Shown here piece by piece: positions 1-6,137 of a stretch of DNA of 7,879 nucleotides. This DNA is from CBDUMN01 sp965368335. GTDB lineage: Bacteria > Pseudomonadota > Alphaproteobacteria > Rhodospirillales > JAPHRK01. The notes beneath the pieces are model-generated. The model was not told the origin of the DNA and did no database searches. It saw only the letters and a program-made list of their open reading frames with translations. The position numbers and the translations under genes were made by a program. Where the stretch lies: positions 1 to 7,879 of the forward strand of contig CBDUMN010000132.1 in assembly GCA_965368335.1 (NCBI GenBank). Direction: 5' to 3'. Position 1 is the first letter of the stretch. Every line of letters starts with the position of its first letter.

Positions 1-237
1 AGATTGAGGCTTAATAACTGGCCCTTCATAGCCGAGATATTTCCCGTCAAGGGTGGCGCGAACGCCCTTTTTGACAAGCATCTCACCATTGCGTATTTCA
101 CACCCGCCATCCTTGAGGCAGTCGACTTTGAACTGGCGATATTTGCTTGGGGCGTCCGTGACAGGTGGTCCGGCCAGTGCAACCGACGACGCGCAGATCG
201 CGACCACGGCCAGGAGTAGGGTAGGGGTGCGTTTCAT
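1..237 (-). CDS. Secreted/periplasmic protein, N-terminal part (cut by window edge)
   Basis: The reading frame is open from an ATG at 237 to the window edge: 79 codons with no stop, so the C-terminus is missing. It begins MKRTPTLLLAVVAIC, a positively charged start followed by a hydrophobic core, and then SSVALA-GPP, a classic signal peptidase I site with cleavage expected after residue 22. The mature part has two cysteines six residues apart (C41 and C47, in CLKDGGC) that could form a disulfide in the periplasm. The start lies 7 bases after the TGA of the preceding gene, with AAGGTGA from the boundary repeat as its ribosome binding site, so it is the next unit of the array. I do not recognise the family. 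The signal peptide is seen in the sequence; periplasmic location is inferred. Confidence 0.8.
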   Translation of the reverse strand, partial: MKRTPTLLLAVVAICASSVALAGPPVTDAPSKYRQFKVDCLKDGGCEIRNGEMLVKKGVRATLDGKYLGYEGPVIKPQS

Positions 238-241
238 GTTC

Positions 242-265
242 GGTTCACCTTGTAGGGGTTGTCTG
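242..265 (-). repeat. Boundary repeat A, full-length 24-base copy
   Basis: This is the best-preserved copy: left arm CAGACAACCC, then CT, then ACAAGGTGAACC on the minus strand. Its TGA (247-245) is the stop of the 57-aa gene, whose last residues QTTPTR are encoded by the repeat itself. Its AAGGTGA is the ribosome binding site for the secreted protein that starts at 237. Confidence 0.9.
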
Positions 266-418
266 TTCTGGCTGATATGGGTTCTCGCAACCGTGATAAT
301 CGCACCAGCCTTTTACGTAGCCGGGATCATCATCCCATTCATAAAGGGGTTCACCGGCTGCCGCTTCGTACCGGCCCCAGTTATACATGAGTTGTTCGCC
401 TGTAATTCCTGCGCTCAT
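245..418 (-). CDS. Small acidic aromatic-rich protein, 57 aa, unknown
   Basis: This small soluble protein is rich in Trp, Tyr, Asp and Glu, with a CDYHGC segment (C39 and C44) and no membrane segment. I chose the ATG at 418 over an upstream in-frame GTG at 427 because that GTG lies inside the AAGGTGA ribosome binding site, while the ATG sits 5 bases after the upstream gene's TGA. The last six residues, QTTPTR, and the stop come from boundary repeat A. No family is recognised. The coding call rests on the ribosome binding site, tight packing, and the same tag ending as its neighbours. Confidence 0.75.
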   Translation of the reverse strand: MSAGITGEQLMYNWGRYEAAAGEPLYEWDDDPGYVKGWCDYHGCENPYQPEQTTPTR

Positions 419-435
419 GGTTTTCACCTTGTGTG
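419..435 (-). repeat. Boundary repeat B, right arm with a 2-base insertion
   Basis: The minus strand reads ACAAGGTG, then AA, then AACC directly followed by ATG. This is the usual right arm ACAAGGTGAACC with two extra A residues. The left arm is largely lost, leaving only CACACA before AGGTGA. It encodes the HTR-stop of the 175-aa gene and the ribosome binding site of the 57-aa gene. Confidence 0.8.
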
Positions 436-951
436 TTCGAGAAATTCACGGGCAAATGTTGCGCCGTGTTCCTGCGCTTCGTGCGGCGAAAGGGCTCTCG
501 TCGTTCCTAGCAGGTCGTTGTTCCTTCCATAAATAACATCCTGGGTCGGCATCGGCGGGACATGGCTCGTTTCATCTAGGAGATTGGCATTCCGCAAGCG
601 TCCCGCTATCCATGTCCATTCAAAGGTGCTTAATGGCAGCTTGACCTCCGCTAGGTCGATTCCTCCGTGAACGATTAGCGAGCAACCGTCGTCTAGGGCT
701 TTTTCGACCAATTCTCGCGTTGGTGTCGTGGTTTCAAGAAAGGCCAGCAAATCACCGGGCTTATATTCATAGTTGGCTGAGGGGGAGCGGAAGAAGATTT
801 TCACTTCTCGTCCTTTTTCAAAGGCAGCAAGTCTCGCAGGCCCGACACAACTCGCATATAAACCGTCACCAGCCGCCCCCATTAGAAGAATGACCGACGG
901 CCTAGTAATCCAATTCTCTAAAACCGTTCGACGGATATTTGCTTCGGCCAT
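424..951 (-). CDS. Unknown soluble protein, 175 aa
   Basis: This is a mixed alpha/beta-looking protein without membrane segments. The stretch VILLMGAAGDGLYAS (residues 20-34) is hydrophobic and glycine-rich but is not a recognisable P-loop, since no GKT or GKS follows. A second hydrophobic strand, CSLIVHGGIDL, lies at 90-100. The start ATG at 951 lies 12 bases after the previous gene's TGA. Besides the repeat's AAGGTGA, a second AAGGAT closer to the ATG gives good spacing, so the gene seems to have its own ribosome binding site. It ends LEHTR-stop inside repeat B. Residues 74-79 read TTTPTR, like the array tag, but are encoded by different codons. No family is recognised; a catalytic role cannot be assigned. 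Confidence 0.8.
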   Translation of the reverse strand: MAEANIRRTVLENWITRPSVILLMGAAGDGLYASCVGPARLAAFEKGREVKIFFRSPSANYEYKPGDLLAFLETTTPTRELVEKALDDGCSLIVHGGIDLAEVKLPLSTFEWTWIAGRLRNANLLDETSHVPPMPTQDVIYGRNNDLLGTTRALSPHEAQEHGATFAREFLEHTR

Positions 952-960
952 TTTCTCTAT

Positions 961-982
961 CCTTCACCTTATAGGTTGTTCG
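961..982 (-). repeat. Boundary repeat C
   Basis: The minus strand reads CGAACAACCT, then ATAAGGTGAAGG. The AACAACC core of the left arm and the AAGGTGA are kept, while the tail AACC has become AAGG. It encodes the QPIR-stop of the 118-aa gene, a variant of PTR with ACA changed to ATA (Thr to Ile). Confidence 0.8.
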
Positions 983-1320
983 ATTTTATCTACAGGCACC
1001 TCGCATAGGAATTCTTCACCCGGTCGTAGGTTGTCTATTTCGAGACGGAACGTGCGGGGATCTTCCGTCCAACCGACCTCCCATCTAGCATAACCATCTA
1101 CGCCCAATGTGCCTGGATTAAGTCGGTAGCCTTCGGGAGGGTGCATTGTGACGTCGATTGCCTTTGTGACATCGCCGTTGTTTTGAAACCTAACCTCGGC
1201 CCAGTCCCACGCCCTTTCCGGAAGGCCGCCGACAATTCGGTGGCTTACTCCTACCCCGTCAAGGTCGCTGTGCTCGGTTAATTGAACCGTCTGTCCTTCG
1301 AGTTTCTTGTCGTTCAACAT
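964..1320 (-). CDS. Unknown soluble, beta-rich-looking protein, 118 aa
   Basis: It has no signal peptide or membrane segment. The middle and end alternate hydrophobic and polar residues (AEVRFQNNGD at 41-50, then WEVGW, TFRLEIDNLRPGEEFLCEV). The NNGD turn and LRPGEEF pattern recall immunoglobulin-like beta-sandwich domains, but this is an impression and not a family match. The start ATG at 1320 is 6 bases after the previous TGA, with AAGGTGAACC as ribosome binding site. The end EQPIR-stop is encoded by repeat C. Function unknown. Confidence 0.8.
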   Translation of the reverse strand: MLNDKKLEGQTVQLTEHSDLDGVGVSHRIVGGLPERAWDWAEVRFQNNGDVTKAIDVTMHPPEGYRLNPGTLGVDGYARWEVGWTEDPRTFRLEIDNLRPGEEFLCEVPVDKIEQPIR

Positions 1321-1323
1321 CGA

Positions 1324-1344
1324 GGTTCACCTTGTATGGTTGTT
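1324..1344 (-). repeat. Boundary repeat D
   Basis: The minus strand reads AACAACCAT, then ACAAGGTGAACC, an intact right arm with most of the left arm. It encodes NNHTR-stop of the membrane protein upstream and provides the ribosome binding site for the 118-aa gene. Confidence 0.9.
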
Positions 1345-1605
1345 AAGGGTGCTGCCGATTGCGTTCCGCCAACTCACCAATATTGACGGAAGCGCGCCAA
1401 AAGAAAGCACGACGAAAACCAACACTTCGCCCCAATTTGCACCGGCGAAAAACTTCCATAGCGCTAGGCTGAGAGCTAAAAGAAAGATAACGACGCCCAG
1501 GAACAGCCCGAGGCGATCCGCTGGCTGGTTATAGACCCTACTGAATGTCTGCGCCTGTTCAACGGTAATGCCCGCTTCTTTTGCCGCGTTCTCTATTAAA
1601 CTCAT
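1327..1605 (-). CDS. Small two-helix membrane protein, 92 aa
   Basis: A soluble N-terminal stretch of about 30 residues (IENAAKEAGITVEQAQTF looks helical) is followed by two hydrophobic segments at about 32-53 and 60-79. The linker between them is short (KFFAGANWGE), so this is probably an inner-membrane helical hairpin with both ends in the cytoplasm. The start ATG at 1605 is 18 bases after the previous TGA and has its own AGGAAAG ribosome binding site in addition to the repeat. It ends NNHTR-stop in repeat D. No family is recognised. Confidence 0.8.
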   Translation of the reverse strand: MSLIENAAKEAGITVEQAQTFSRVYNQPADRLGLFLGVVIFLLALSLALWKFFAGANWGEVLVFVVLSFGALPSILVSWRNAIGSTLNNHTR

Positions 1606-1620
1606 ATTCTTTCCTCGCAG

Positions 1621-1644
1621 GGTTCACCTTGTGGGTTTTGTCAG
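1621..1644 (-). repeat. Boundary repeat E, near full length
   Basis: The minus strand reads CTGACAAAACCC, then ACAAGGTGAACC; left and right arms are both recognisable with few changes. It encodes LTKPTR-stop of the 162-aa gene. The next ATG lies 18 bases downstream of the TGA with an extra ribosome binding site in between. Confidence 0.9.
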
Positions 1645-2112
1645 TTGGCCGTAATCGTAATCGCCGAAGATTGAAGCGCTTCCTTCAGGACTCGTATCAA
1701 TGGCGAAATATCCGGCACCCTTATCGCTTTTCTCATGAAGTTCCCTCGATAGGTCCGGATCCATTTTTTTTTGTTCTCGCGCCCATCTGAGTTCAAATGG
1801 TTGGTGATGCTTTGTGATGTTGTTCCAAAACACCGCCGCTGTTCGGTCACTCAGCCCTAGCCTAATGAAGTCCGTCTTTATCTGTTCATACACCCTCTGT
1901 GCTTCCATCCTGTCACGTGGCAGATTCTCGGTTTCCCAACAGAAACGAACTCCGTTTTTCCTACCTTCGGTGCAAAAAGCACAAAAAGCTTCTTCCCAAC
2001 CCGTTGTTGTGGCTACGGCGGCAAGATTAGCCCGGACTACCCGACGCCCTTCAACAGCGATGCCGTTTTTTTCAATTGCTTCAAAAAGTTCTTCAATATT
2101 TGGTCCAGCCAT
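1624..2112 (-). CDS. Unknown soluble protein, 162 aa
   Basis: The protein is mostly helical in appearance and charged, without membrane segments. The N-terminal half has AFCAFCTEG (C44 and C47) and C58, a CxxC that could be redox-active or bind metal with partners I cannot identify. The C-terminal third (GAGYFAIDTSPEGSASIFGD) looks like a short beta region. The start ATG at 2112 follows the previous TGA by 4 bases, with AAGGTGA as ribosome binding site. It ends LTKPTR-stop, the last residues encoded by repeat E. No family is recognised. Confidence 0.8.
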   Translation of the reverse strand: MAGPNIEELFEAIEKNGIAVEGRRVVRANLAAVATTTGWEEAFCAFCTEGRKNGVRFCWETENLPRDRMEAQRVYEQIKTDFIRLGLSDRTAAVFWNNITKHHQPFELRWAREQKKMDPDLSRELHEKSDKGAGYFAIDTSPEGSASIFGDYDYGQLTKPTR

Positions 2113-2113
2113 A

Positions 2114-2131
2114 GGTTCACCTTGTGGGCTT
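2114..2131 (-). repeat. Boundary repeat F
   Basis: The minus strand reads AAGCCC, then ACAAGGTGAACC, followed one base later by ATG. The right arm is perfect; the left arm is eroded. It encodes NKPTR-stop of the 122-aa gene. Confidence 0.88.
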
Positions 2132-2485
2132 ATTCGTTTTCATCAAATCGTAGGTTTCATCGTGAAACACCTTGAAGGGCTCCGTAACAGGAGAACCGTC
2201 TGGGACGAAATGAACGTTCGGATAGCCCCTTCGCTGTAGGAGGCTTTGGGAGAGCGCCGGTGCTTCTTCCGCCAGCTTCCCCTCAAGGTGTTTGGAGAAC
2301 GCTTCGATATCGTCCTTACCGCCTTCGTAGCCTTCGCCGTAACAGGTGTCGATAAGCCCATCCATGGCCTGCTCTTGCGTTTCCTCGATGTAGTCGAGGA
2401 CGAACAGACGAAGCACAATGTCCTGCGTCCTGATCGCTACGATACGAAAGGCGTTCTTAGCCTGTTCTGAATATTGCTCACTCAT
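2117..2485 (-). CDS. Unknown soluble protein, 122 aa
   Basis: The N-terminal two thirds look helical and acidic (DYIEETQEQAMDGLIDTC, DDIEAFSKHLEGKLAEEAP), followed by a short strand-rich part, VHFVPDGSPV, and DETYDLM near the end. No membrane segment or known motif is seen. I chose the ATG at 2485: it follows AAGGTGG, the boundary ribosome binding site, and overlaps the upstream stop as ATGA. The frame is open for another 30 codons upstream, but those lie within the upstream membrane gene and have no better start. It ends NKPTR-stop inside repeat F. Translation is very likely coupled to the upstream gene. Function unknown. Confidence 0.78.
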   Translation of the reverse strand: MSEQYSEQAKNAFRIVAIRTQDIVLRLFVLDYIEETQEQAMDGLIDTCYGEGYEGGKDDIEAFSKHLEGKLAEEAPALSQSLLQRRGYPNVHFVPDGSPVTEPFKVFHDETYDLMKTNKPTR

Positions 2486-2772
2486 GAGGTCCACCTTGTA
2501 ATCAAATTCGCGATCGTCCCGACAAGCATCATGAAAAAGATTAAGCACAATAACGATTGAAGCTCCTTGCGACACAATGAACTCAAGGATGGCGCTTCGA
2601 CCGACAAGTAATTCTCACGGTATGGCTCAAGGAGAGCCGCTATTGGCAATAGCGACAAGCCGAGGAATGGTGCGGCAACAAACCGGACTGCCGCTATTAA
2701 TGCGTCCGCAGCGTCTTCCATGGCGTCAACCGCTAATCCACCCAACATTCTTAAACCATTCCATCTCTTCAT
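2482..2772 (-). CDS. Small membrane protein, 96 aa, with read-through tail
   Basis: Two hydrophobic segments are seen, about 24-48 (ALIAAVRFVAAPFLGLSLLP, continuing IAALL) and 71-90 (SLLCLIFFMMLVGTIANLIT), separated by a polar loop. It is probably an inner-membrane protein. I chose the ATG at 2772 over the in-frame GTG at 2781, which is part of the AAGGTGA ribosome binding site. The C-terminus is ITRWTS: the ITR corresponds to the usual PTR tag end, and WTS is added because the tag's TGA is TGG here. The stop overlaps the next start as ATGA. No family is recognised. Confidence 0.78.
   Translation of the reverse strand: MKRWNGLRMLGGLAVDAMEDAADALIAAVRFVAAPFLGLSLLPIAALLEPYRENYLSVEAPSLSSLCRKELQSLLCLIFFMMLVGTIANLITRWTS
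2488..2499 (-). repeat. Boundary repeat G, stop codon mutated
   Basis: The minus strand reads ACAAGGTGGACC where other copies read ACAAGGTGAACC. The single A-to-G change turns the usual TGA into TGG. The upstream frame therefore continues ITR-WTS and stops at a TGA overlapping the next ATG. The left arm is not recognisable. Confidence 0.85.
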
Positions 2773-2774
2773 TC

Positions 2775-2786
2775 GGTTCACCTTAG
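2775..2786 (-). repeat. Boundary repeat H, right arm only
   Basis: The minus strand reads CTAAGGTGAACC, so only the right arm is kept, with ACA replaced by CTA. It is not in frame with any gene end. It serves as ribosome binding site for the membrane protein starting at 2772. It lies 45 bases from the decayed copy at 2831-2856, so this boundary seems to carry two remnants. Confidence 0.75.
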
Positions 2787-2811
2787 CGGAAATCTCGTTA
2801 GCTCTTCTGAC

Positions 2812-3270
2812 CTAGTGTTTCCGGGTACTAGGCTCGCCCTGTGTGGGGGTTGTCTGGCTGACTGACGATAGCTCGTTTGCCAAAGCCCAAAGCACTTCGC
2901 CACGTTCGTTTTCTCGTTTCGTGACGCAGCCGCGCCTCTCCAACCGCATCAGGGCGTTTCTTACTGTCGATCTAGGGCGGCGAAAGCCTTTCAGGCTACA
3001 AGCGATTTCGCCAACCGTCGGTCTGGCGACAGTCCCTTTAAAGTTTGGCAGTTTTTCCAGTATGGCGTTCTCAAGTTCCGTCCCGGTAAGCCGGGCTGAA
3101 ATAGATGTCCCTTCGGTCTTGTGGGCTTGGCAGGCGTACCAGTGGCTCTTGAAACCTTCTTCGTGTGTTTCGATCAAAAAGCCCCATTCCGCTTCGGCCA
3201 AGGCCTCTGCGGAGAACACCAGTGCTCTACTACAAGCTTTACAGGGCACTTTCGGTTTTTCGTTGCTCAT
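2812..3270 (-). CDS. Putative zinc-ribbon, winged-helix DNA-binding regulator, 152 aa
   Basis: The N-terminus has CKAC (C10 and C13) and later CQAH (C47 and H50), a spacing that fits a zinc-binding knuckle. Residues 63-137 look like a winged helix: helices TELENAILEKL and TVGEIACSLK, a recognition helix RSTVRNALMRLERRGCV, then a wing TKRENERGEVLWAL. A DNA-binding transcription regulator is the likely role; this is inferred from pattern, not from a family match. I chose the ATG at 3270, as the GTG at 3279 lies in the ribosome binding site. The C-terminal tail SQTTPTQGEPSTRKH comes from a decayed boundary repeat that no longer stops translation, so the last nine residues are probably a read-through addition. 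It is the first gene downstream of polA. Confidence 0.75.
   Translation of the reverse strand: MSNEKPKVPCKACSRALVFSAEALAEAEWGFLIETHEEGFKSHWYACQAHKTEGTSISARLTGTELENAILEKLPNFKGTVARPTVGEIACSLKGFRRPRSTVRNALMRLERRGCVTKRENERGEVLWALANELSSVSQTTPTQGEPSTRKH
2831..2856 (-). repeat. Decayed boundary repeat inside the regulator's 3' end
   Basis: The minus strand reads CAGACAACCCCC, then ACACAGGGCGAGCC. The left arm is identical to the best copy, while the right arm has two extra bases and several substitutions, destroying both the in-frame TGA and the ribosome binding site. The encoded residues QTTPT match the tag end of the 57-aa gene exactly before diverging. Confidence 0.75.
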
Positions 3271-3272
3271 GG

Positions 3273-3286
3273 GGTTCACCTTGTGT
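3273..3286 (-). repeat. Boundary repeat I, downstream of polA
   Basis: The minus strand reads ACACAAGGTGAACC, a perfect right arm with no recognisable left arm. Unlike most copies it does not encode the end of the upstream gene: polA stops about 48 bases earlier with TAA. It serves only as ribosome binding site for the regulator starting at 3270. Confidence 0.85.
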
Positions 3287-3331
3287 AATTACTTGACAGC
3301 TGTTGTGTCGCTCAGGGCCTTCTTTATCATT

Positions 3332-6115
3332 TTAATGCGCTTCGGCCCAGGTCGCGCCAGTTCCGGTGTCGACATCAAGCGGGATGCTGAGAACAGCCGC
3401 CCCTTCCATCACTTTCTTAACCAGCGCCTTGGTTTCCTCAAACTCGGAATCGGGCACCTCGAAGACCAGTTCATCGTGAACCTGCAGCAGCATCCTGGTG
3501 TTTAGGCCTGCGTCTTTCAGCGTGCCGGGGAGCTTGATCATGGCCACTCGGATGATATCGGCCGCCCCCCCTTGAATGGGCGCGTTGATCGCCGCCCGTT
3601 CGGCGAAATTGCGCATGTTGGGGTTCTTTTCATTGATCCCCTTGACGTGACACTTACGCCCCATGAAGGTCGAGACATAGCCTTGGCGGCGAGCCTCTTC
3701 CCTGGTTTTTTCCATATAGGCGCGGATGCCGGGGAAGCGCTCGAAGTAGGCTTCGATGAATTCGGCGGCTTCGGTGCGCCCGATGTCTAGCTGTCTGGCC
3801 AGTCCGAAGGCCGAGATGCCGTAGACGATGCCGAAGTTGATCGCCTTGGCCCGGCGGCGGACCATCGGGTCCATGCCTTCGACCGGCACGCCGAAAACCT
3901 GACTGGCGGTCAGGGCGTGAATGTCGATGCCGTCTTTAAACGCCTGCTTCATGCTTTCGATTTCGGCCACATGGGCGAGCAGTCGCAACTCGATCTGGGA
4001 GTAGTCGGCGGCCAACAGAGTATGGCCCGGCTCGGCGATGAAGGCTGTGCGGATCTTGCGGCCTTCTTCGGTGCGGATGGGAATGTTCTGAATGTTGGGA
4101 TCCGAAGACGCCAGGCGTCCCGTGGTGGTGGCGGCCATGACGAAGGAGGTGTGGACCCGGCCCGTCTGTGGGTTGATCTGTTCCAAAAGCGCGTCGGTAT
4201 AGGTGCTCTTGAGCTTGGAAAGCTGCCGCCATTCGAGCACTTTGACCGGCAGGTCGTGGCCGTCGTCGGCCAGCTTTTCCAAAACGTCCGCACCCGTCGC
4301 ATAGGCTCCGGTCTTACCCTTTTTGCCGCCGGGGAGCTGCAGATCGTCAAACAGAATCTCACCCAACTGTTTGGGCGATCCCACATTGAATTCCTTGCCC
4401 GCCAGCTTGTGGATTTCGATCTCCAGATCGCCGATACGGGCGGTGAAGTCGTTGCTTAAGTCTTTTAAGCGGGCCGCGTCGACCTTGATGCCGGCCCGCT
4501 CCATGTCGATCAATACGGGAACCAGGGGGCGCTCCAGGGTTTCATAAACCGTAGCCATGCGCTCGGTGACCAGCCGGGGCTTTAAAAGCCTATGCAGACG
4601 ACCGGTGATGTCGGCGTCTTCGGCGGCGTAATCGCACGCCTTATCGAGTTCCACCAGGTCGAAGGTCACTTGTTTCTTGCCCGTGCCCGCCACCTCTTTG
4701 AACGGAATGCACTGGTGATCAAGGTGCAAAAGGGCCAGCTCATCCATGCCGTGACCATGCGCGCCGCCTTCCAGAACGTAGGAAAGCAGCATGGTGTCGT
4801 CGATCGGGCTGATGGTGATGCCGCCGTTTTCCGGGCGCGACAGAACCAAGGCGTCGTATTTGATGTTCTGTCCGATTTTTAAAACCGAGGGCTCTTCGAG
4901 CAGCCGCTTGATCAGTTCTATGGCCTCGTCCCAGGGCGCCTGCTCCGGCGCGGCTTGTTCACCGCCGCCGAACATATCGGTCTGGGCCTCGGGATTTTTG
5001 TGACGCAAGGGGATGTAACAGGCCTTGCCGGGTTCGATGGAGAGCGAGACGCCGACCAGATCGGCGCGCATGGCGTCGAGCGAGGTGGTTTCCGTATCGA
5101 CGGCCACCTGCCCGGCGCTATAGGCGTCGCGACACCAACTGCGCAGGGTCTCGATGTCTTGAACCAGGGTGTATTCGATGGTTTCCGGCGCGCTCGGCTC
5201 TGCTGCGCCCTTGGCCGCGCTCCCGTTCGCGCCGTTCATCCGGCTTTTCACCTTGGGGATGATCCGGTTGAAGCCCTGTTCTTCAAGAAAAGCCAGCAAG
5301 GTCTCAGGATCGGGTTTTCGGGTCACCATGTCGCTCAAGGCGATCGGCTGGGGCGTATCGTCTTTGAGGGTGACGAGTTGCCTTGAAATCCGGGCCGCAT
5401 CGGCGAATTCGATGAGCTTTTCGCGGCGTTTGGGCTGCTTGATTTCGCCCGCCCGTTCCAGTAGGCCGTCCAGGCTGCTGTATTCCTCGATCAGCTGTGC
5501 GGCCGTCTTGAGGCCGATGCCGGGTACACCGGGCACGTTGTCCGACGTATCGCCCGCCAGAGCCTGAACCTCGACCACTTTTTCAGGGGGGACGCCGAAT
5601 TTCTCGACCACCTGTTCAGCGCCGATGACTTTGTTCTTCATCGCGTCATAAAGGGTGACCCTGTCGTTGACCAGTTGCATCAGGTCCTTGTCCGACGAGA
5701 CGATGGTCACTTTCGCGCCCTGCTCGGCGGCTTCGCGGGCGTAGGTAGCGATCAGGTCGTCGGCCTCGAAGCCGTCCAACTCGACGCTGGCCACGTTGAA
5801 CGCCTTGACCGCTTCACGGACCAGACCGAACTGCGGGATCAGTTCTTCCGGTGGTGGCGGTCGGTGGGCCTTGTATTCGGCGTAGATTTCGTTGCGGAAG
5901 GTCTTGCGGGCCGTGTCGAAGACCACGCAGACATGATCGGCCTCGGTGTCGTCCAGCAGCTTCATTAACATGGTGCAGAAGCCGAAGACGGCGTTGGTCG
6001 GCGTGCCGTCGGCGCGGTTCATCGGCGGCAGGCCGTAAAAAGCGCGGAAAATGAAGCCCGATCCGTCGACCAGGTAAAGGGCTTTTAACGGCCCCGCGCT
6101 GTTCATCGAACTCAT
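3332..6115 (-). CDS. polA: DNA polymerase I
   Basis: This is a full-length family A DNA polymerase of 927 residues, the usual size, which fills repair and Okazaki gaps and removes primers. The N-terminal 5'-3' nuclease domain spans about 1-290 (LVDGSGFIFRAF; FEADDLIATYA; SSDKDLMQLV; GDTSDNVPGVPGIG). A low-complexity linker follows at about 290-312. The 3'-5' exonuclease is intact: D340 and E342 in DTET, N417 and D421 in NIKYD, Y496 and D500 in YAAED. The polymerase palm has motif A with D704 (DYSQIELR), motif B with K757 and Y765 (RRRAKAINFGIVYG), and motif C HDE at 880-882. I chose the ATG at 6115, 7 bases after GAGGTGA; an upstream ATG at 6154 has no ribosome binding site and lies in a hairpin. 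By eye it is more GC-rich than its neighbours. It is a core gene sitting inside an array of accessory genes. Confidence 0.98.
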   Translation of the reverse strand: MSSMNSAGPLKALYLVDGSGFIFRAFYGLPPMNRADGTPTNAVFGFCTMLMKLLDDTEADHVCVVFDTARKTFRNEIYAEYKAHRPPPPEELIPQFGLVREAVKAFNVASVELDGFEADDLIATYAREAAEQGAKVTIVSSDKDLMQLVNDRVTLYDAMKNKVIGAEQVVEKFGVPPEKVVEVQALAGDTSDNVPGVPGIGLKTAAQLIEEYSSLDGLLERAGEIKQPKRREKLIEFADAARISRQLVTLKDDTPQPIALSDMVTRKPDPETLLAFLEEQGFNRIIPKVKSRMNGANGSAAKGAAEPSAPETIEYTLVQDIETLRSWCRDAYSAGQVAVDTETTSLDAMRADLVGVSLSIEPGKACYIPLRHKNPEAQTDMFGGGEQAAPEQAPWDEAIELIKRLLEEPSVLKIGQNIKYDALVLSRPENGGITISPIDDTMLLSYVLEGGAHGHGMDELALLHLDHQCIPFKEVAGTGKKQVTFDLVELDKACDYAAEDADITGRLHRLLKPRLVTERMATVYETLERPLVPVLIDMERAGIKVDAARLKDLSNDFTARIGDLEIEIHKLAGKEFNVGSPKQLGEILFDDLQLPGGKKGKTGAYATGADVLEKLADDGHDLPVKVLEWRQLSKLKSTYTDALLEQINPQTGRVHTSFVMAATTTGRLASSDPNIQNIPIRTEEGRKIRTAFIAEPGHTLLAADYSQIELRLLAHVAEIESMKQAFKDGIDIHALTASQVFGVPVEGMDPMVRRRAKAINFGIVYGISAFGLARQLDIGRTEAAEFIEAYFERFPGIRAYMEKTREEARRQGYVSTFMGRKCHVKGINEKNPNMRNFAERAAINAPIQGGAADIIRVAMIKLPGTLKDAGLNTRMLLQVHDELVFEVPDSEFEETKALVKKVMEGAAVLSIPLDVDTGTGATWAEAH

Positions 6116-6120
6116 CCCAT

Positions 6121-6137
6121 GTTCACCTCGTCTGACC
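6121..6137 (-). repeat. polA ribosome binding site resembling an internally deleted boundary repeat
   Basis: The minus strand reads GGTCAGACGAGGTGAAC. Compared with the copy at 7584-7606, which starts GGTCAGACAACCC and ends AAGGTGAACC, both ends match and about eight middle bases are absent. The match is short, so it could be chance: AGGTGA alone is expected from the anti-Shine-Dalgarno sequence. Confidence 0.45.

Noticed and set aside
242..265. Integron attC recombination site
   Set aside because: The repeat is short and asymmetric, cannot fold into the long imperfect hairpin of attC sites, and lacks the GTTRRRY/RYYYAAC core pair. No integron integrase is in the window.
715..740. Internal TTTPTR in the 175-aa protein as a fused-over relic repeat
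   Set aside because: The peptide matches the tag, but the codons (ACC ACG ACA CCA ACG CGA) differ from the repeat at many positions and no ribosome binding site remains, so coincidence is likely.
3289..3330. A 13-codon micro-gene between polA and repeat I (ATG near the polA stop, ending TAA)
   Set aside because: It has no clear ribosome binding site of its own and is too short to judge; it is probably chance.
3293..3330. Plus-strand TTGACA as a promoter running antisense into polA
   Set aside because: No -10-like sequence occurs at 16-18 bases, only a poor one much farther away.
3917..5567. Long plus-strand open frames across the polA region
   Set aside because: They are shadows of a GC-rich coding gene on the other strand, with no ribosome binding sites or recognisable domains, while polA motifs run continuously on the minus strand.
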